Of a DNA stretch of 64,000 bases, positions 31,348 to 43,433 are shown in pieces. Numbering within the stretch: position 1 is the first letter of the stretch; every line of letters starts with the position of its first letter. The notes under the pieces were generated by a model. The model did not search any database and was not told the origin of the DNA. It saw nothing but the letters and a program-made list of their open reading frames with translations. The stretch lies in contig JAWPGT010000061.1 of the NCBI GenBank assembly GCA_034638255.1, forward strand, positions 1 to 64,000. The letters are read 5' to 3'. This stretch comes from Coprinus comatus (taxonomy: Eukaryota; Basidiomycota; Agaricomycetes; Agaricales; Agaricaceae). The translations under genes and the position numbers were made by a program.

Positions 31348-34300
31348 TCACAGTTTGTGTGCCTTTTTATAAGCATCTAGAGTTTCTTTGGAATTCTCTA
31401 GATTTTCTTCGTCCTCCCAAGAATCTTCTGTTGGTGAATAGCCTTTCCATCTAACCAAATATTGTCTTCTCTTCCCTTGTCCTTTGTGTTTAAGAATAGA
31501 TTTGACTTCATATTCTTCTTCTCCATTCACTAAGTCAGGAGGTAGTGCTGTGTAGTGTTTTCCATAAGTTTTGTTTTCTTCTACTGGTGTCAGTAGTTGA
31601 ACGTGGAACTTATTGTGGATCTTCCATTTGATGGGTAGTTTAAGTTTGTATGTGGTTTTTCCGAACTTTCTAGTAATGGTGAATGGTCCTTCTCTTCTTT
31701 GTGCAAGTTTCTTTGACTTGTATTGGATTGGCAAGTTCCGGTTGTCCAGCCAAACATGTTGTCCTACTTCTAGTGAGGGCATTGGTCTGGTAGATCTTTC
31801 TATCATGATTTGGCACATGTGTTCATGTGCTTGTTGGGCTTGTTCTCTGGATTGTTCCAGGTATTCAAGTCGGCTGTCAATGCTAGGGAAGTTTGATGGT
31901 TCTTCTGCAGTTTGGAATATTCTGGGTGCATAGCCATACATTAGTTCGAAAGGTGTATGGGTTCTTCCAGCATGTGTTCGTGAGTTGTGGTTGAATTCCA
32001 GTATTGGGAGTGATTTTGCCCAAGAGTTGGGGTTGGCTGAGCAATAGATTGCTAAGAATAGCTCTATCTCTTGATTGAATCTTTCAGTTGATCCGTCAGA
32101 TTGTGGGTGGTAGGCGGTAGAGTATGCAGGTTCTATGTTTAGCTTTGAATAGAACTGCTGTATTGATTTGGCTATAAATTGGGGACTGCGATCAGAGATG
32201 ATCTTCTCAGGTGTTCCAAATTTTGAAAATAGCCTTTCAATTAGTAGTTCAGCTATGTCATCCGCAGTAGCTGTTTTTGCAGTGGGTATTAATAGTATTC
32301 CCTTCGTTAGTCCATGGTCTACAATGGACAAAATAGAATCATGAGGGCTGTCTGGAGGTAGATCGGTTATCATGTCCATGCTGACTTGGGTAAAAGGTCT
32401 GGTTGAAACAGGTCCTTTTATAGGTTGTAGTGGTGGTTTGAAGGGATGTCAGTTGATCTTGTATTGTTGACATGTTCCGCAGCCTTTGACGTAGTTGCAT
32501 ACAAAAGCTTTCATGCCTGGCCAATAGCAATATTGCACTATTTTTCGATATGTTTTGATAATGCCAGGGTGTCCAGCTGTAATGTGGTCATGCACTCATT
32601 GTAGGAGTGACTGTCATAAGGTTAAATCATCAGGTATGACAATTTTCCCTTGAAATCTTGTGAATCCTTTATCATCTTGTTGATAAGATTCGTTGTTGAG
32701 AATAGATTTGTGTTGCTTTGTAGAATCTTTGATTTGTTTACCAATAATGTCATCAATAATGTTGACTTCAATTTGTTGAGTGAACAATGTTTCAGGCATA
32801 GCCGTAACATCGTGATTGTCTTCTTCTTCAGGTGTGTGATCTGGTCTTCTAGATAAATGGTCTGCTGGGCCATTTTTCTTTCCAGGTATATGTTTGATTT
32901 CAATGTTAAATTGTTGGATGTAAGCTGTCCAATGGGCTTGTCTTCTGTTCAGGTCTTCTGGTTTTCTCCATCTTTTGAGGTTTTCGTGGTCAGACCATAC
33001 AATTGTCTTGTGTGGTGATCCTTCAATGTAGTGTCTCCATTCCTTTAGAGCACGAATGATGGCAAGAAATTCTTGTTCAGAGACATGGTAATTTCATTCA
33101 GCAGTAGTAAAACTTTTGCTGTGGAAGGCAATAGGATGTTTTACTCTGTTTATGTCCTTTTGAAGTAATACTGCTCCAGTAGTGTTTATTGATGCGTCAC
33201 ATTCAATTTCGAATGGTTTTGTTTGATCAGCAATGGCTAGAACTGGTTCCTTGAGAAAGTGTTCTTTGAGACTTTCAAATGAATTTTGACATTCTTCAGT
33301 CCATTCAAACTTCTTTGTGTTTGACATGAGGGTGTTGAGTGGTGAAGTGAGGGATGAATATCCACAGATAAATTTGCGGTAGAAGTTGCAAAATCCTATG
33401 AATTTTCTAATGTCTCGAACTGTTTTTGGAATTGGCCATTGTTGGATTCCTTTAAGTTTGGCTTGATCCATAGAAATATTGTTTGGTGTAACAATAATTC
33501 CTAAATATTCCAGTTGTTGTTGTTCAAATTCGCATTTCTCCGTTTTGAGATATAGATCATTGTCTTTGAGAACCTTCAATACTTCTTTAGTTAAGTGTTG
33601 AAGTTCTTCTTTAGTTTTCGCATGGATGAGTATATCGTCCATATATATGATTACTCCTCCTTTGTCAATGAGTTTTCGAAATAGTGAGTCCATCATGGCT
33701 TGAAATGTTGCTGGGGAGTTGCACATTCCAAAGAACATCACGGTAGGTTCGAAAATTCCTCTGGGAGTTTTGAATGCGGCTTTCCATTGATCTCCTTCTT
33801 TGATTCGGATATTGTTGTATCCTAATCGAACATCTAACTTGGTGAACCATTTGGAGTCACGAAGTTTATCCAGTATGGATGAGATGAGGGGAATTGGATA
33901 AGCATTCTTGATAGTATGTTCATTGAGATAACAATAATCTTGACATGGGCAAAGTTTTCCGTCTTTCTTTCCAACAAAGAAAAATGGTGAGGCCATTGGT
34001 GATTCGGATTGTCAAATGTAGCCTTTTTCAAGATTTTCGTCAATGAATTTGTTGAGTTCTTCCTCCTCTAGTGGGGAGAGTCTGTATGGTTTCATAGATA
34101 TTGGGCTGAAAGTGTCTTTCATTTCAATTTTATGATCCCATTCTCTTGATTTAGGAAAGCGTTCAGATGCTTTCTTGTCAAATATTTGAAGATATTCTTT
34201 GAATTCTTTAGGTACGACTTTTGCTGGGTCGTCCTCTTTCTTTTGTCCAAATTGTTGAGCAATAGTGTTTGAGAATGATGTCTTGTTGATTTCAATATAA

Positions 34301-34860
34301 TCATCATCTTTAGTTAAGATTTGATTTATTTGAAATTCATCTTCAGAGATTGTTTGAATGAGTTCCTGAAAACGTGTTTTGTTTTCAGATTCAGTTCTCC
34401 ATTGTAAGATCTTGTCTGTCCAGTTGATGTCTGGATTATGTTCCTGTAACCAGGGAAATCCTAGAATGATTCTGGGTTTTCCTAGTCCAATTACTTTGGC
34501 TTCAATGAGAGTTTCTTTGCCATTGATTTCACTGGTCAATGGGCAAAATGTAGTACAAACTCCATTTCTTGTTCCATCTGCATTGTATGTGGTGATTGGT
34601 TTGTCAAGAGGTTTGACAGGCCACTTGTACTTTGTTACAAGTGCTGGGTCAATGAAGTTTCCTCCTGCTCCTGAATCTATAAGAGCAAGTATGTCCACAG
34701 TTTGTGTTTTCTGTGTTACTGCACTTGAGGTTTGAGTAGGTGCATAGATTGCATTTGATCCATTTCCTTGCAGTCTAACAGTGTTTAGAGGGATTGGTGG
34801 TAAAGTTGCAGTATCAGAAGTTGCATTTAGAGAGTTAGATGTGGTGGCTAATCTCTTTAA
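31348..34860 (-). pseudogene. Gypsy-Z Pol (protease to chromodomain)
   Basis: One frame with TGA stops near 34012, 33090, 32612 and 32597, at Arg-type positions. Protease ALIDSGAGGNFIDP (near 34680). RT YMDDILIHAK (near 33640) is intact. RNase H FEIECDASINTTG and SEQEFLAIIRAL. Integrase zinc part HITAGHPGI and CGTCQQ; core SMDMITDLPP, ISDRSPQF (catalytic Asp kept) and DGSTERFNQE. The end has the chromodomain EEYEVKSILKHKG and YLVRWKGYSPTEDSWEDEE. Catalytic residues I can see are intact; the stops alone disable it. Confidence 0.92.
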
Positions 34861-36727
34861 GCAAAATCCCTGATTTCATCATCGAAATCAGTTTTCATGT
34901 TTTCATGAGAAAAGTAGTCGTAGACATTGGCTACTTCTTCTTCGGTCGCATTGGTGATGAGATTGTTAATTTGTCATCGTAAGTTGGGGTTTTGTTTCTG
35001 AGGGTATGTCTTCTTCTGGGCGAAGGACTTTCTTGGAAAGTTCCTTGGTCTAGATGACATTGGGTTTGGTTGTTTAGGACAGTCTCTTGCATAGTGTCCT
35101 GTTTTGTGACATAAGAAACATTTCCCGTCTCTAAATTCCTTCTTCTGATCGTTTGTAAAGATCTTGTCGATGAATGCTGACATGATCTCTTTTGGATCAA
35201 TCTGCTTGTTAGAGGTTTCTTCTTCATCTTCTGAGTACTCTTCTTGCATGTACTTGTCTTCTTCATCTTGTATTCTGAGATTGTTGATGACTTCTTGGAT
35301 ATAGTCGACATCCATGGCATTTGGGTCTTTTTGATAAGATGTTGGTTGTGTTTGATGGTGGATAGGATATGGTTTGTGATATTTTTGGTTTTGGCGATGG
35401 TAAGGGCATGAATAGATTGTGGTTCTCCTTCTTGTTTGGTGTTTCCTATCAAATTCTCGTATGGCGTCAAATACTGATTTGGCAGCTCTGGCAGCTCCTT
35501 TCCATGCTTCCCAATTATCTGCTGGGTTTGCTTGGATGGCATATCCTCCAATTTCAAAGTCAAGTCCTTTCTTGAACAAGTAGATTTTCTGTCTGTCTTG
35601 TGTGATTCCTGCATCTGTAGCAAGTGCCTCGAATTCAGCAATGAATTCATCAATGGTTCTTCCTCTTTGCTCAAGATTAGATAATTTGTCCAACGAGTTT
35701 GAGGCATGATGTGTTGATTTGAAACTGGCTTCAAGTAGTTGTACGAATGCTGTCCATGTTCCAAAGTTATAGATTTGTGTGGTGGCGTCAAGTTTTGAGT
35801 TTTGGAAGGTTGCTCTCCATGTGCCTGCTGGTCCAGCCATAAGGGCAAGGCAGTACATGATTTTTCGTTCATCACTATGGAATCTGTTGGGATCTGCGAT
35901 GAAGTACAGATTGACGGCTTCTTTCCATCTTTGGTATGATGCATGGTCTCCCAAGAATATGGGTGGTTGTGGCAACTTGAGTGCTGGGTGATTGGTGTTT
36001 CCACTTCTGGACATTCTGCTTGGTCCTGCTGGTGGTGGTGGTGGTGGAGGTTGTTGAGGTGGTTGTTGTCTTTGTGGCAACAGTTGTCTTTGTGGAGACT
36101 GTTGTCTTTGTGGTGTTGGAGGGTTTTGTGGTGTGATTGGAGGTGGTGGAGTGTTTGAAGGCTCGTAAGGTGGTGGAGGTGGTGAGGCTGAGTTTCTGGG
36201 GTTAGAACTTGTTCCTGATTCTTCTGGTTCCTCAGATCCTGTTGATTCTTCCTCTGATTCTCCTGATTCATTTCCTTCTCCTTCTTCTTCTTCTTCTCCT
36301 GAAGACTGTTCTGGATTTTCGTGGTAATGTAGTCTTGGACTAGAGTCTGTGGGTTGATCGACTCCTTGCCTTGGCGAATTCTGGTGTGATCGACTGCTTC
36401 CAACACTAGTTGTGTGTTGTAAAGGTGTAAATTGTCTTGGAATGAGAGTTCCGGGTGATAAGGGTTGATTTGTGTAAAGTGGCAAGGTGGAGGTGTAAGT
36501 TTGTTGGTAGTCTTGTGTTCTGAATAGTAGAGATTGTGGATTTTCTTCAAAACTGTTTTGTCTGTTTTCTTGGTTTTCTCTATTTCTTCTATCTCTAGCT
36601 TCTCTGAGCTCTTCTCGACTGTACCCAGTACATCAAGGAATCGCCTCCCCTTGGCTAGGTCCTCTTTGTTCAATTCTGTCATTTTACCACTTAAGGTATC
36701 GACCCAAAATTGTTCTTGAGAAATCAC
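34857..36727 (-). pseudogene. Gypsy-Z Gag
   Basis: The Gag core frame is open from about 36620 to a TGA at 34974. It shows REELREARDRRNREN, a Pro/Gln-rich region, LKLPQPPIFLGDHASYQRW, ALMAGPAGTWRATF and the CCHC knuckle CFLCHKTGHYARDC near 35105. After the TGA, conserved codons QINNLITNATEEEVANVYD continue to the TAA at 34857-34859. A likely N-terminus starts at ATG 36725-36727 (MISQEQFWVDTLSGK) in another frame, so a one-base indel near 36625 is probable. The long frame that spans 34931-36727 is otherwise a shadow. Confidence 0.8.
34863..34869 (-). promoter_or_regulatory. Candidate -1 frameshift site, Gypsy-Z gag-pol
   Basis: On the minus strand G GAT TTT GCT TAA ends gag, and pol is in the -1 frame. 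The heptamer and its distance to the stop are the same as in Gypsy-W, while neighbouring codons differ. Confidence 0.55.
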
Positions 36728-36827
36728 ACAGCGATGGCTTCAGTGTATTATCCAAACACTGCTTAGTCTTCTTTGACACGGACCCTGTCTCAGTGAGGTT
36801 CATGCTCGCTCCGCAAGACGAGCTAGG
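36728..36827 (-). other. Gypsy-Z leader, gag-proximal part
   Basis: Untranslated leader between the Gag start and the Gypsy-X insertion. Its last five bases, CTAGG, are one copy of the Gypsy-X target duplication; the rest of the leader is at 61508-61723. Confidence 0.75.
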
Positions 36828-37343
36828 TGTTAAGAATGGGGATTGGAGATGAGCTAGCGACATTGGATTGAGGCCTCGGCTTCAATGTATGTGTTGTGCC
36901 CTTCCGATACTGTGATTAGCCTCACTTGTAAGAGGACCGAATGGTCAGAAAGAATGTCAGGAGGAATTATGGAGGAGAGTAGAGAACGAGAGCAGAGACA
37001 AGATTGCCTTAGAGTCGGAACAAGACAGAGACAGAGATGAGTGCAGATACTATGTTGATATCAGACTAAAGAATGTACAGGAGCGACTAGTGATTAAATA
37101 CATTGTTTACCAATATTGGAATATAACATATCAAAACATAAGATGACAGAACAATGGGCCAACATACTAAAAAGGATGATGCCGACTGAAAAGGGAAATA
37201 GCCGAAATAGGAAGTTGGGATGGAACAAGCAAATAAGTAACCAAGGCCCAAGAGGTCAGTGACCGACAATGAGATTAACAGTTGGAACTGTCGGAAGGTC
37301 AGAAGATGTGTCAGGAGGTCGGTCAGTGGCACGGTACATGACA
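36828..37343 (-). repeat. 3' LTR of Gypsy-X
   Basis: The minus-strand sequence starts TGTCATGTACCGTGCC and ends CATTCTTAACA. The polypurine tract AATGGGGGGGCAC lies just before it on the minus strand (37344-37356). Confidence 0.95.
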
Positions 37344-37544
37344 GTGCCCCCCCATTAAGGCTGAGCCCTTGAGGACTTAGAGTGATGAACGTGGAAAGTT
37401 AAAGTGACAGTGGGGAAGTGAAGTCGGAAGCATGTGGTCACCATGTGGTAAAAAGAAGTTGAGAAGTCGCTGTGTGTCAGGCATGTGATGATCAGCACAG
37501 GACTTAAAAGGAACGAGGTTTGGTGAGCTAAGTCCCCAGTCCCC

Positions 37545-38566
37545 ATGTCAGCACAACACACCAACCCCAACAGTAACGACAATGTCCAGGAGTTGGACAG
37601 GCAGATCCGTGAGCTCACAGCTCGTCGGGCCATGGTGGCAGTGGCAGTGGTGCCCCCCCCCCAGTTACAGTCGACCCAACACCAGCAGCTGTGGCCAGTG
37701 TCGAGGCAACCCTGCCTCATGTTCCCAGCACCCTGGTCCTTGCACCATTTCCTATTCCAATGCCCCCGCCCATCATGCCGAGCATTTCTGGAAGTTTGGC
37801 ACAAGCTTCACAAGGAGGGGACAGAATGGTGAAGAGGAGGAGGGACTTGGATGGAAAGACGTTGGTGATGTTGGTGAAGAAGAAGTCAAAGGCTGTGGTC
37901 AAGGACAGCAACGAGGAGGTGGAGGTGATCAGTACCAGGCAAGTAGTCATGGAAGTACCACATCACCCCGAACTGACAGAACATAGGCAGATTAGGTCGG
38001 TGATGTGTGCGAGGTGTGCACAGAATGGGTGGGTGTGTGAGGAAGGTGCGGGGCCGGGAAGGCCATGTAGGAAGTGTGCTAATGACAAGAAAAAATGTGT
38101 CAGGGGAAACGAGGACAAGGGGAAAGGGAAAGTGGAGGTGAAGAAAAGGCCAGTGCCGAAGAAGGCATCGTCAGTGATAGTGTCCACGACATCCTGGATG
38201 TTGGACTTCAGCGGAACATCCCACCAACCAACCGACGTATTTCATGCACTGCCAGCCCTGATTGCTGGTCCCTCCCAGTTGGAAACCTCCTGTTGGCCAT
38301 CTTGCGAGTTGGCCTTGATCGGCCAACTGAATTCGGCAGTCCACAAGATGTCAGATAGTGTGCGGCTCCATGATGAGCATGAAGAGAGTCATCACCTGGC
38401 ATGGCGGAAGATGGCAAAGGAGAATTGGGACTGGCAGAAGATGGCGTTGAGTGGGATGATGGGACAACTGCAGGAGATCAACTGGAACTTGAGGGCTTTA
38501 AGGGAAGATTGGGGGGATGGTGACAAGGAAGAAGAGGATGAAGATGCCAAGGGTGATGACGAGTAG
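37545..38566 (+). CDS. Antisense ORF of Gypsy-X: Zn2Cys6 protein with coiled coil
   Basis: On the strand opposite to Gypsy-X, between its chromodomain and 3' LTR. ATG at 37545 starts MSAQHTNPNSNDNVQE; the frame changes within a C10 run at 37652-37661 and continues as TVDPTPAAVASVEATL to TAG at 38564-38566, about 340 residues in all. A Lys/Arg-rich patch (VKRRRDLDGK) precedes a cluster at 38006-38098 spaced CX2CX6CX9CX2CX6C, an exact fungal Zn2Cys6 pattern, then a basic KGKGKVEVKKR stretch. The C-terminal 60 residues are helical (MAKENWDWQK, LQEINWNLRALRED) with an acidic tail. Zn2Cys6 proteins are usually DNA-binding regulators; the role here is unknown. The frameshift may be a real mutation or a homopolymer read error. 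A relative is at 8393-8575. Confidence 0.72.
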
Positions 38567-38583
38567 TGGCATCAGCAATATTT

Positions 38584-38622
38584 GTACTTGTAGCTCATAG
38601 TGATTTGTTTTACTACAAGTAC
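38584..38622. terminator. Conserved inverted repeat after the antisense ORF
   Basis: Perfect 10-bp arms GTACTTGTAG (38584-38593) and CTACAAGTAC (38613-38622) lie 18 bases after the antisense stop. The relative at 8332-8374 keeps an 11-bp version in the same place. It sits between the antisense ORF and the end of pol, so a role at converging transcript ends is possible, but that is inference. Confidence 0.45.
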
Positions 38623-38938
38623 CATTGTTCTTCCCCGCCTGTGACAACACTGGACCTTAAGAAGTGAGAGAAAATGAAAATGCAAGAATGATAAGAAGTT
38701 CAAGAGTGTCGGTGACCGTCAGAAGAATACGGAGGTAACATATGGGAAACCAACAGCCAAAATGGAAAACAGCAGAGAGTGCGCGAAGTGACCGATAGGT
38801 CAAAGGTAATAGCGCAAGAAGAGAGTACAGTACAAGATGAGAGAAGACGTGAGATTGAAACACAATCGGCCAAAATGAAATGAAGTCAGAAGAATCTGAA
38901 GTCGGGCCTAGCCCAGAATTGGTGATTGGGAACAATGG
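38623..38938. other. Non-coding spacer of Gypsy-X between antisense ORF and pol end
   Basis: I see no gene. Short blocks are shared with 8110-8330, so the spacer belongs to the element family. Confidence 0.5.
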
Positions 38939-41580
38939 TTAAAGAGAAGATAGAGGCCCTGGAAGGTGGGGATAGGAACAATGGAATGCATCAACCAATT
39001 CAACAGCATGCTCAAGTTCATTTGCTGGTAACCAAGAAAACTCCTCATCCGTATCCTCATATCCTAGCCAAGCAACTTTGTAGAGTAGTTTGCAGGCCCG
39101 ACATCAGTCGATCTTGGAATCGACTATTCGGAAGATTTCATACTCAACGTTGCCTTTGATTTCAATCAGCGGTGGTGGAGGATCTGAATGGTTCAGAAAA
39201 GGGTTAGCTGTAAACGGTTTGAGCATGGATACATGGAAGACAGGGTGTACAGAATGGAAGTTTGGAGGTAATTGAAGTGTGTAAGAAAGTGTACCAGGTT
39301 GTGCAATGATCTTGTAAGGACCCAAATACTTTTCAGCAAATTTCTTTGCAGGACAAGTAGTTCGGAAGAATTGAGCCTTAACAAATGCTTGATCACTGAC
39401 TTTGAAACTCAGCGACAGAAGTCGCTTTGCATTGGCGGAAGTCTGATACCTTTTCTGAGCAGAAGCAATCTCTAACTTGAGAGTCGCATGCAACTCATCA
39501 AGGTTAGCCGTGAATTCATGAGCTCAAGCAGACACCAGGTCACGTTCAGGGTAAACTGTAATGTTAGGATGGTAACCCTTGTTAGCAAAGAATGGTGATA
39601 CATTAGTGGAAGCATTCAGCACATTGTTGTATGTGAACTCAGTGAGCGGAAGAAGTTCCGACCAGTCGGTCTGCTGATAGTTACAGTAGATCCGAATGTA
39701 CTGTTCAAGAGTTTGGTTAGTTCGTTCGGTTTGACCATCACCTTCGGGGTGATAACCCGAAGTGAAGTGAAGACACATGTTCAATGCTTCACCAAGCGAT
39801 CAGAAGAAATGAGAAACAAACTCCGAGCCACAATCGGAAGTAATGTGGGATGGTACACCATGCTTTGAGAACACATGGATAACAAATAGTCAGGCTAAGT
39901 CAGTGGAGGTAATTGTATCATGACAAGGAATAAAAACAGCTTGCTTCATGAATCAGTCAACGACAATGAGAATTGCATCAAAGCCAGAAGAAGTGGGAAG
40001 TTTCTCAATGAAGTCCATTGAGATAGAATCCCAAGGACGAGAAGGAATTGGAAGCGGCTTAAGCAAGCCATAAGGCCAATGATGCTGCGGTTTAGATCAC
40101 ATACAGGTTACACAACTCTTGACAAAGAGTTTGACCATTTCCCGAATACCAGGCCATGTATAGTCTCGACGAATAAGCTCGAGAGTTTTATTCTGACCGT
40201 AATGACCAGCAAGGGGATGGTCATGATGATATTGCATAACCCGAACCCGAAGGTTCTCAGTGTTGGGGATGTAGATCCTGCCATCAAGGCGAAGGAATCC
40301 ATGCTCGTCCCTAGACCACCGACCTGTCAGTTCGATGAGGTGTTTGGCGATCTCGGCATTGGAAGAAAGAAAAGAGAGTATATCAGAATGGAGCTTAGAA
40401 ATGTCAGCAATAACAGAAGCATGAAGAGCAGGAGTAAGCAGGTACATAGCACGAACAGAGGCCGCAAGTTGGTCTTGAGTGAAGACCAGTTGGAAGTTGT
40501 GAGGATTAACGGCTGCATAGCTGACTCCCCCCTCCTTAGGGTAGATGTCCCACTGACAAGTAAGAGCATCAGGCTTAGTGCCGAGGTGCCCAGGTTGGAA
40601 GCAAATAACAAGATTAAACCCAGAGAGGTACTCAGACCAGCAAGCTTGCTGATGAGTAAGAACCTTAGTAGTAGAAAAGTATTCCAAATTTTTGTGATCA
40701 GTGACAACATCAATCGGAAGCGAAGCTCCTTCAAGATAGTGTTGCCAGATTCGGAAAGCTTCGAAGATGGCGAGAAGTTCTTTATTGTGGGTGTTGTAGT
40801 TGAGTTCAGGAGTGGAAAAGGTACGGGAGTGGAAAGTGACGGGGTGGATGTCACTGTTGTTGGTAAGTAAAGAAATGATAGCAGCAAGAGCGTAGTCGGA
40901 AGTGTCAGTCTCAACGATGATTTGAGCATCAGGGACCCAATGAGTAAGCACAGAAGCACAAGTAAACGCTTTTTTGAGAGCATTGAAAGCATCCCAAGCC
41001 TCGCTGTCAAACAACCAAGCAACACCCTTTTGAGTGAGCCTTGTCAGAGGGACAACGATGTTGGAATAACCATAGATAAAGCGCCGATAGAAGTTTGCAA
41101 AACCCAAGAAAGATTGAATGTCCTTTACCTTTTTTGGTTTGGGCCAGTCTTGAATAATTTGAACCTTGTCCTGAGCCATAGTAAGACCTCCAGAGCCAAG
41201 AATGTAGCCAAGATATTCCACCGATTTGGAATGAAATTCACATTTGTCGGCACGAGCATAAAGACCATGTTTGCGCAAATGTTTGAGAACTTCACAGACA
41301 TGTTTTTTGTGAGAAGCAATGTCATCGGAATAAATGAGAATGTTGTCAAGATAGATGACTACACAGACATCGAGCATATCCGAAAAGATATCGTTCATAA
41401 AACGTTGAAAAGCAGTGGGAGCATTGGTAAGGCCGAATGGCATGACAAGCCATTCAAACGAACTGTAGCAAGTTCAGAAAGCCATTTTCCATTCATCGCC
41501 TTCAGTGATGCGAACAAGGTGATAAGCATGATGGAGGTCAATCTTGGTGTAGATACGAGCCTTTCAGGGGGAGTCTAAGA
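38939..41580 (-). pseudogene. Gypsy-X Pol, 3' part (RT, RNase H, integrase, chromodomain)
   Basis: Picks up the RT at LDSP.KARIYTKIDLHHAYH (41578) and reads MPFGLTNAPTAFQRF. The catalytic box is YLDNILIYSDD near 41350: the second Asp is Asn. RNase H: IVETDTSDYALAAI, NYNTHNKELLAIFEAF. Integrase: HPLAGHYGQNKT and CVTCM (zinc part), SMDFIEKLP, then SDCGSEF and HPEGDGQTERTNQ. The chromodomain follows as VEYEIFRIVDSKID, then LLYKVAWLGYEDTDEEFSWLP. TGA stops are near 41566, 41474, 40095, 39969, 39889, 39802, 39522 and 39102. The stop at 38939 is TAA. RT cannot be active. Confidence 0.9.
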
Positions 41581-41798
41581 TGTTGAACTATTATTAGTTC
41601 TACAATGACATTCTCTATGGCATTACACTAATGAACATGTGACCTAATATGTTCTTGCACAGACCAACATAGATATGTATATAAACTTGTATTCTAGCAT
41701 TATATACTCTCAGTTCTTCTACTACAACAACCACCTTACCCTCAGTAAGTGTTAGTCATACCTACCCATGCATACTATGCTACGCTCTTGTTTTAACA
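41581..41798 (+). repeat. 5' LTR of Copia-R (218 bp)
   Basis: Starts TGTTGAACTATTATTAG and ends CTTGTTTTAACA; ATGTATATAAAC near 41673 is a TATA-like box. The Gag start codon lies inside it at 41768. Confidence 0.95.
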
Positions 41799-41811
41799 GG
41801 TTATGGGCCCC
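41799..41811 (+). other. Primer-binding site of Copia-R
   Basis: GGTTATGGGCCCC directly follows the LTR and is identical to the Copia-Q and Copia-P sites. Complementary to the initiator tRNA-Met anticodon arm. Confidence 0.75.
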
Positions 41812-43360
41812 AGTTAGCCTGTACAACTCATGTTGCACACTCGACAAGTACTACTCATTGTGCAGCACTGAGCTCGAGGGTGAAGCTGGATTCACCTGTG
41901 AGGGAAGTCCGAGTTCCACTCACTCGAGACAATTGACCTACCAGTGTTCTCTAAGCAAATCCTTACCATACTCGGTTAGCCAGATAGCTTGTAACTTAGT
42001 AGAACATAGTGCAGTTAATGTTGCTTTAGTTCCTAGTTCTGACAAATGTTCTGTTGTAGACTTACATCTCCAAACATTACTCATGGCTGCTTTGATCCCC
42101 TCGATCCCAGTCCTCACAGGCACTGCCAACTACCAAGTGTGGTCAGCATGTGTTATGTCTATTGCCAACATGATCCACATGGATGGATGGTGTGTAGCAA
42201 GAATGATCGATGGCACCGCCACAAGGCCTGCTGCTGTTGGTGGTTCCCCCGCAACTGCCAATACCGCTATGGTACCCCCCACGAACGTTGATGAGATTCG
42301 AAAGTTCGACAACATTGAGGCATTTGCCCTTGGGATGTTAAATTCCCGATTGAGCGATGACATGCTTCGACATGGTGAAACTACCTCAGATGATCTTTGG
42401 ACACACCTGAGATGAGTTTATGGCACTTTTTCGGCAGGTGCAGCTTACGAGCTGTATGCTTCTGCAGATTCGTTCCGATTATCTGGTGTGAATGATCCCT
42501 CCAAGGAGATCTCCACCTTTAGGGACTATTTCACGCAGTTAGAGCAAGCCTCGCCCCCCATTAACATCCCTGGTATCCTCCGTGCGTTGATGTTAATGAC
42601 TCGCATTCCTCCTCAATGGAGTGCCACTTGTGCTGCCCTCCTTGTTCAATATGGTAATGCCCTTTCGACCTTAATGGTCCAGATCGTCTCTGATGCCATT
42701 ATGGGTGCATGGCGAGATTCCCATGGAGCTGCTTCTGCTTCTCGTGCCGCTTCTACCAGCATTAAAAACTACAAGGGTGCAAAGCCCTATTCTAAACCCT
42801 CTGGTGGTGCTTCTCAGCAGCCCCAACAACAACAACAGAATGCTTCTGGGTCTAATTCTAGACCAAATCAGAACCAGAACTCCAGTTCCAGTGATGCTTC
42901 TGGGGGGGATAAGGATAAAAAGAAGAAGCATCGACGTGGAAAACGTGGAGGTAATAAGGCAAACAAAGCTGAAGGAGATGATGGTAACGCTGACATGATA
43001 CTGTCCCCCACTATTCTGGAGTCTTTCACGACTCCCACTAACAAAACTTCCACCACTCATTCTCTCGTCGAGAGGATGAAGACTACTGATCCCCACCTCA
43101 GGGCAGTGGCCTTGAAAAAGGCTGCAGATGAAGTCGTCGTGCACAGTGTTGAGCCTCCTGCTCCTCGTGCTACTCTTCTTCCCCCTGCTGGTCACCTGGT
43201 CGGTTTGTCAGGTGATGACAGGACAAGTCACCTGACAGGTCAGGTCCTCTGAGTTCCCACGCTATGTCACACAGCGCCTATGCCCCTGCTTGAGCCAGTG
43301 ACTGGGAAACAAGACTATACCCTGGTACATATATCTAGTATCAGTTCCTACAATACCTAA

Positions 43361-43433
43361 GGCCATATAGCTCAGTGGTTAGAGCTCCCAATGCACATTT
43401 GGGTGGTCCCGGGTTCAATCCCTGGTGTGGTCA
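43361..43433 (+). tRNA. tRNA-like gene, probably tRNA-derived insertion
   Basis: 73 bases fold as a tRNA: acceptor GGCCATA with TGTGGTC (7 pairs, two G-T), D stem GCTC/GAGC, anticodon stem CCCAA/TTGGG with loop TGCACAT, T stem CCGGG/CCTGG with loop TTCAATC, then A. A-box TAGCTCAGTGG and B-box GGTTCAATCCC are good, and TTTT follows at 43435. The loop has G, not T, at position 33; the triplet in the anticodon place is CAC. It lies in about 260 bases absent from Copia-Q, inside the Copia-R gag. A SINE-like or decayed tRNA copy is more likely than a working tRNA. Confidence 0.55.

Noticed and set aside
34931..36727. 598-codon minus-strand frame over Gypsy-Z gag
   Set aside because: Most of it is His/Gln/Ser-rich shadow of the true Gag frame, which has the Gag core and CCHC knuckle. 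Only its first 35 or so codons may be the Gag N-terminus.
40079..40870. 263-codon plus-strand frame opposite Gypsy-X integrase and RNase H
   Set aside because: Antisense shadow of pol with no recognisable motif; unlike the 37545-38566 ORF it overlaps conserved pol codons.
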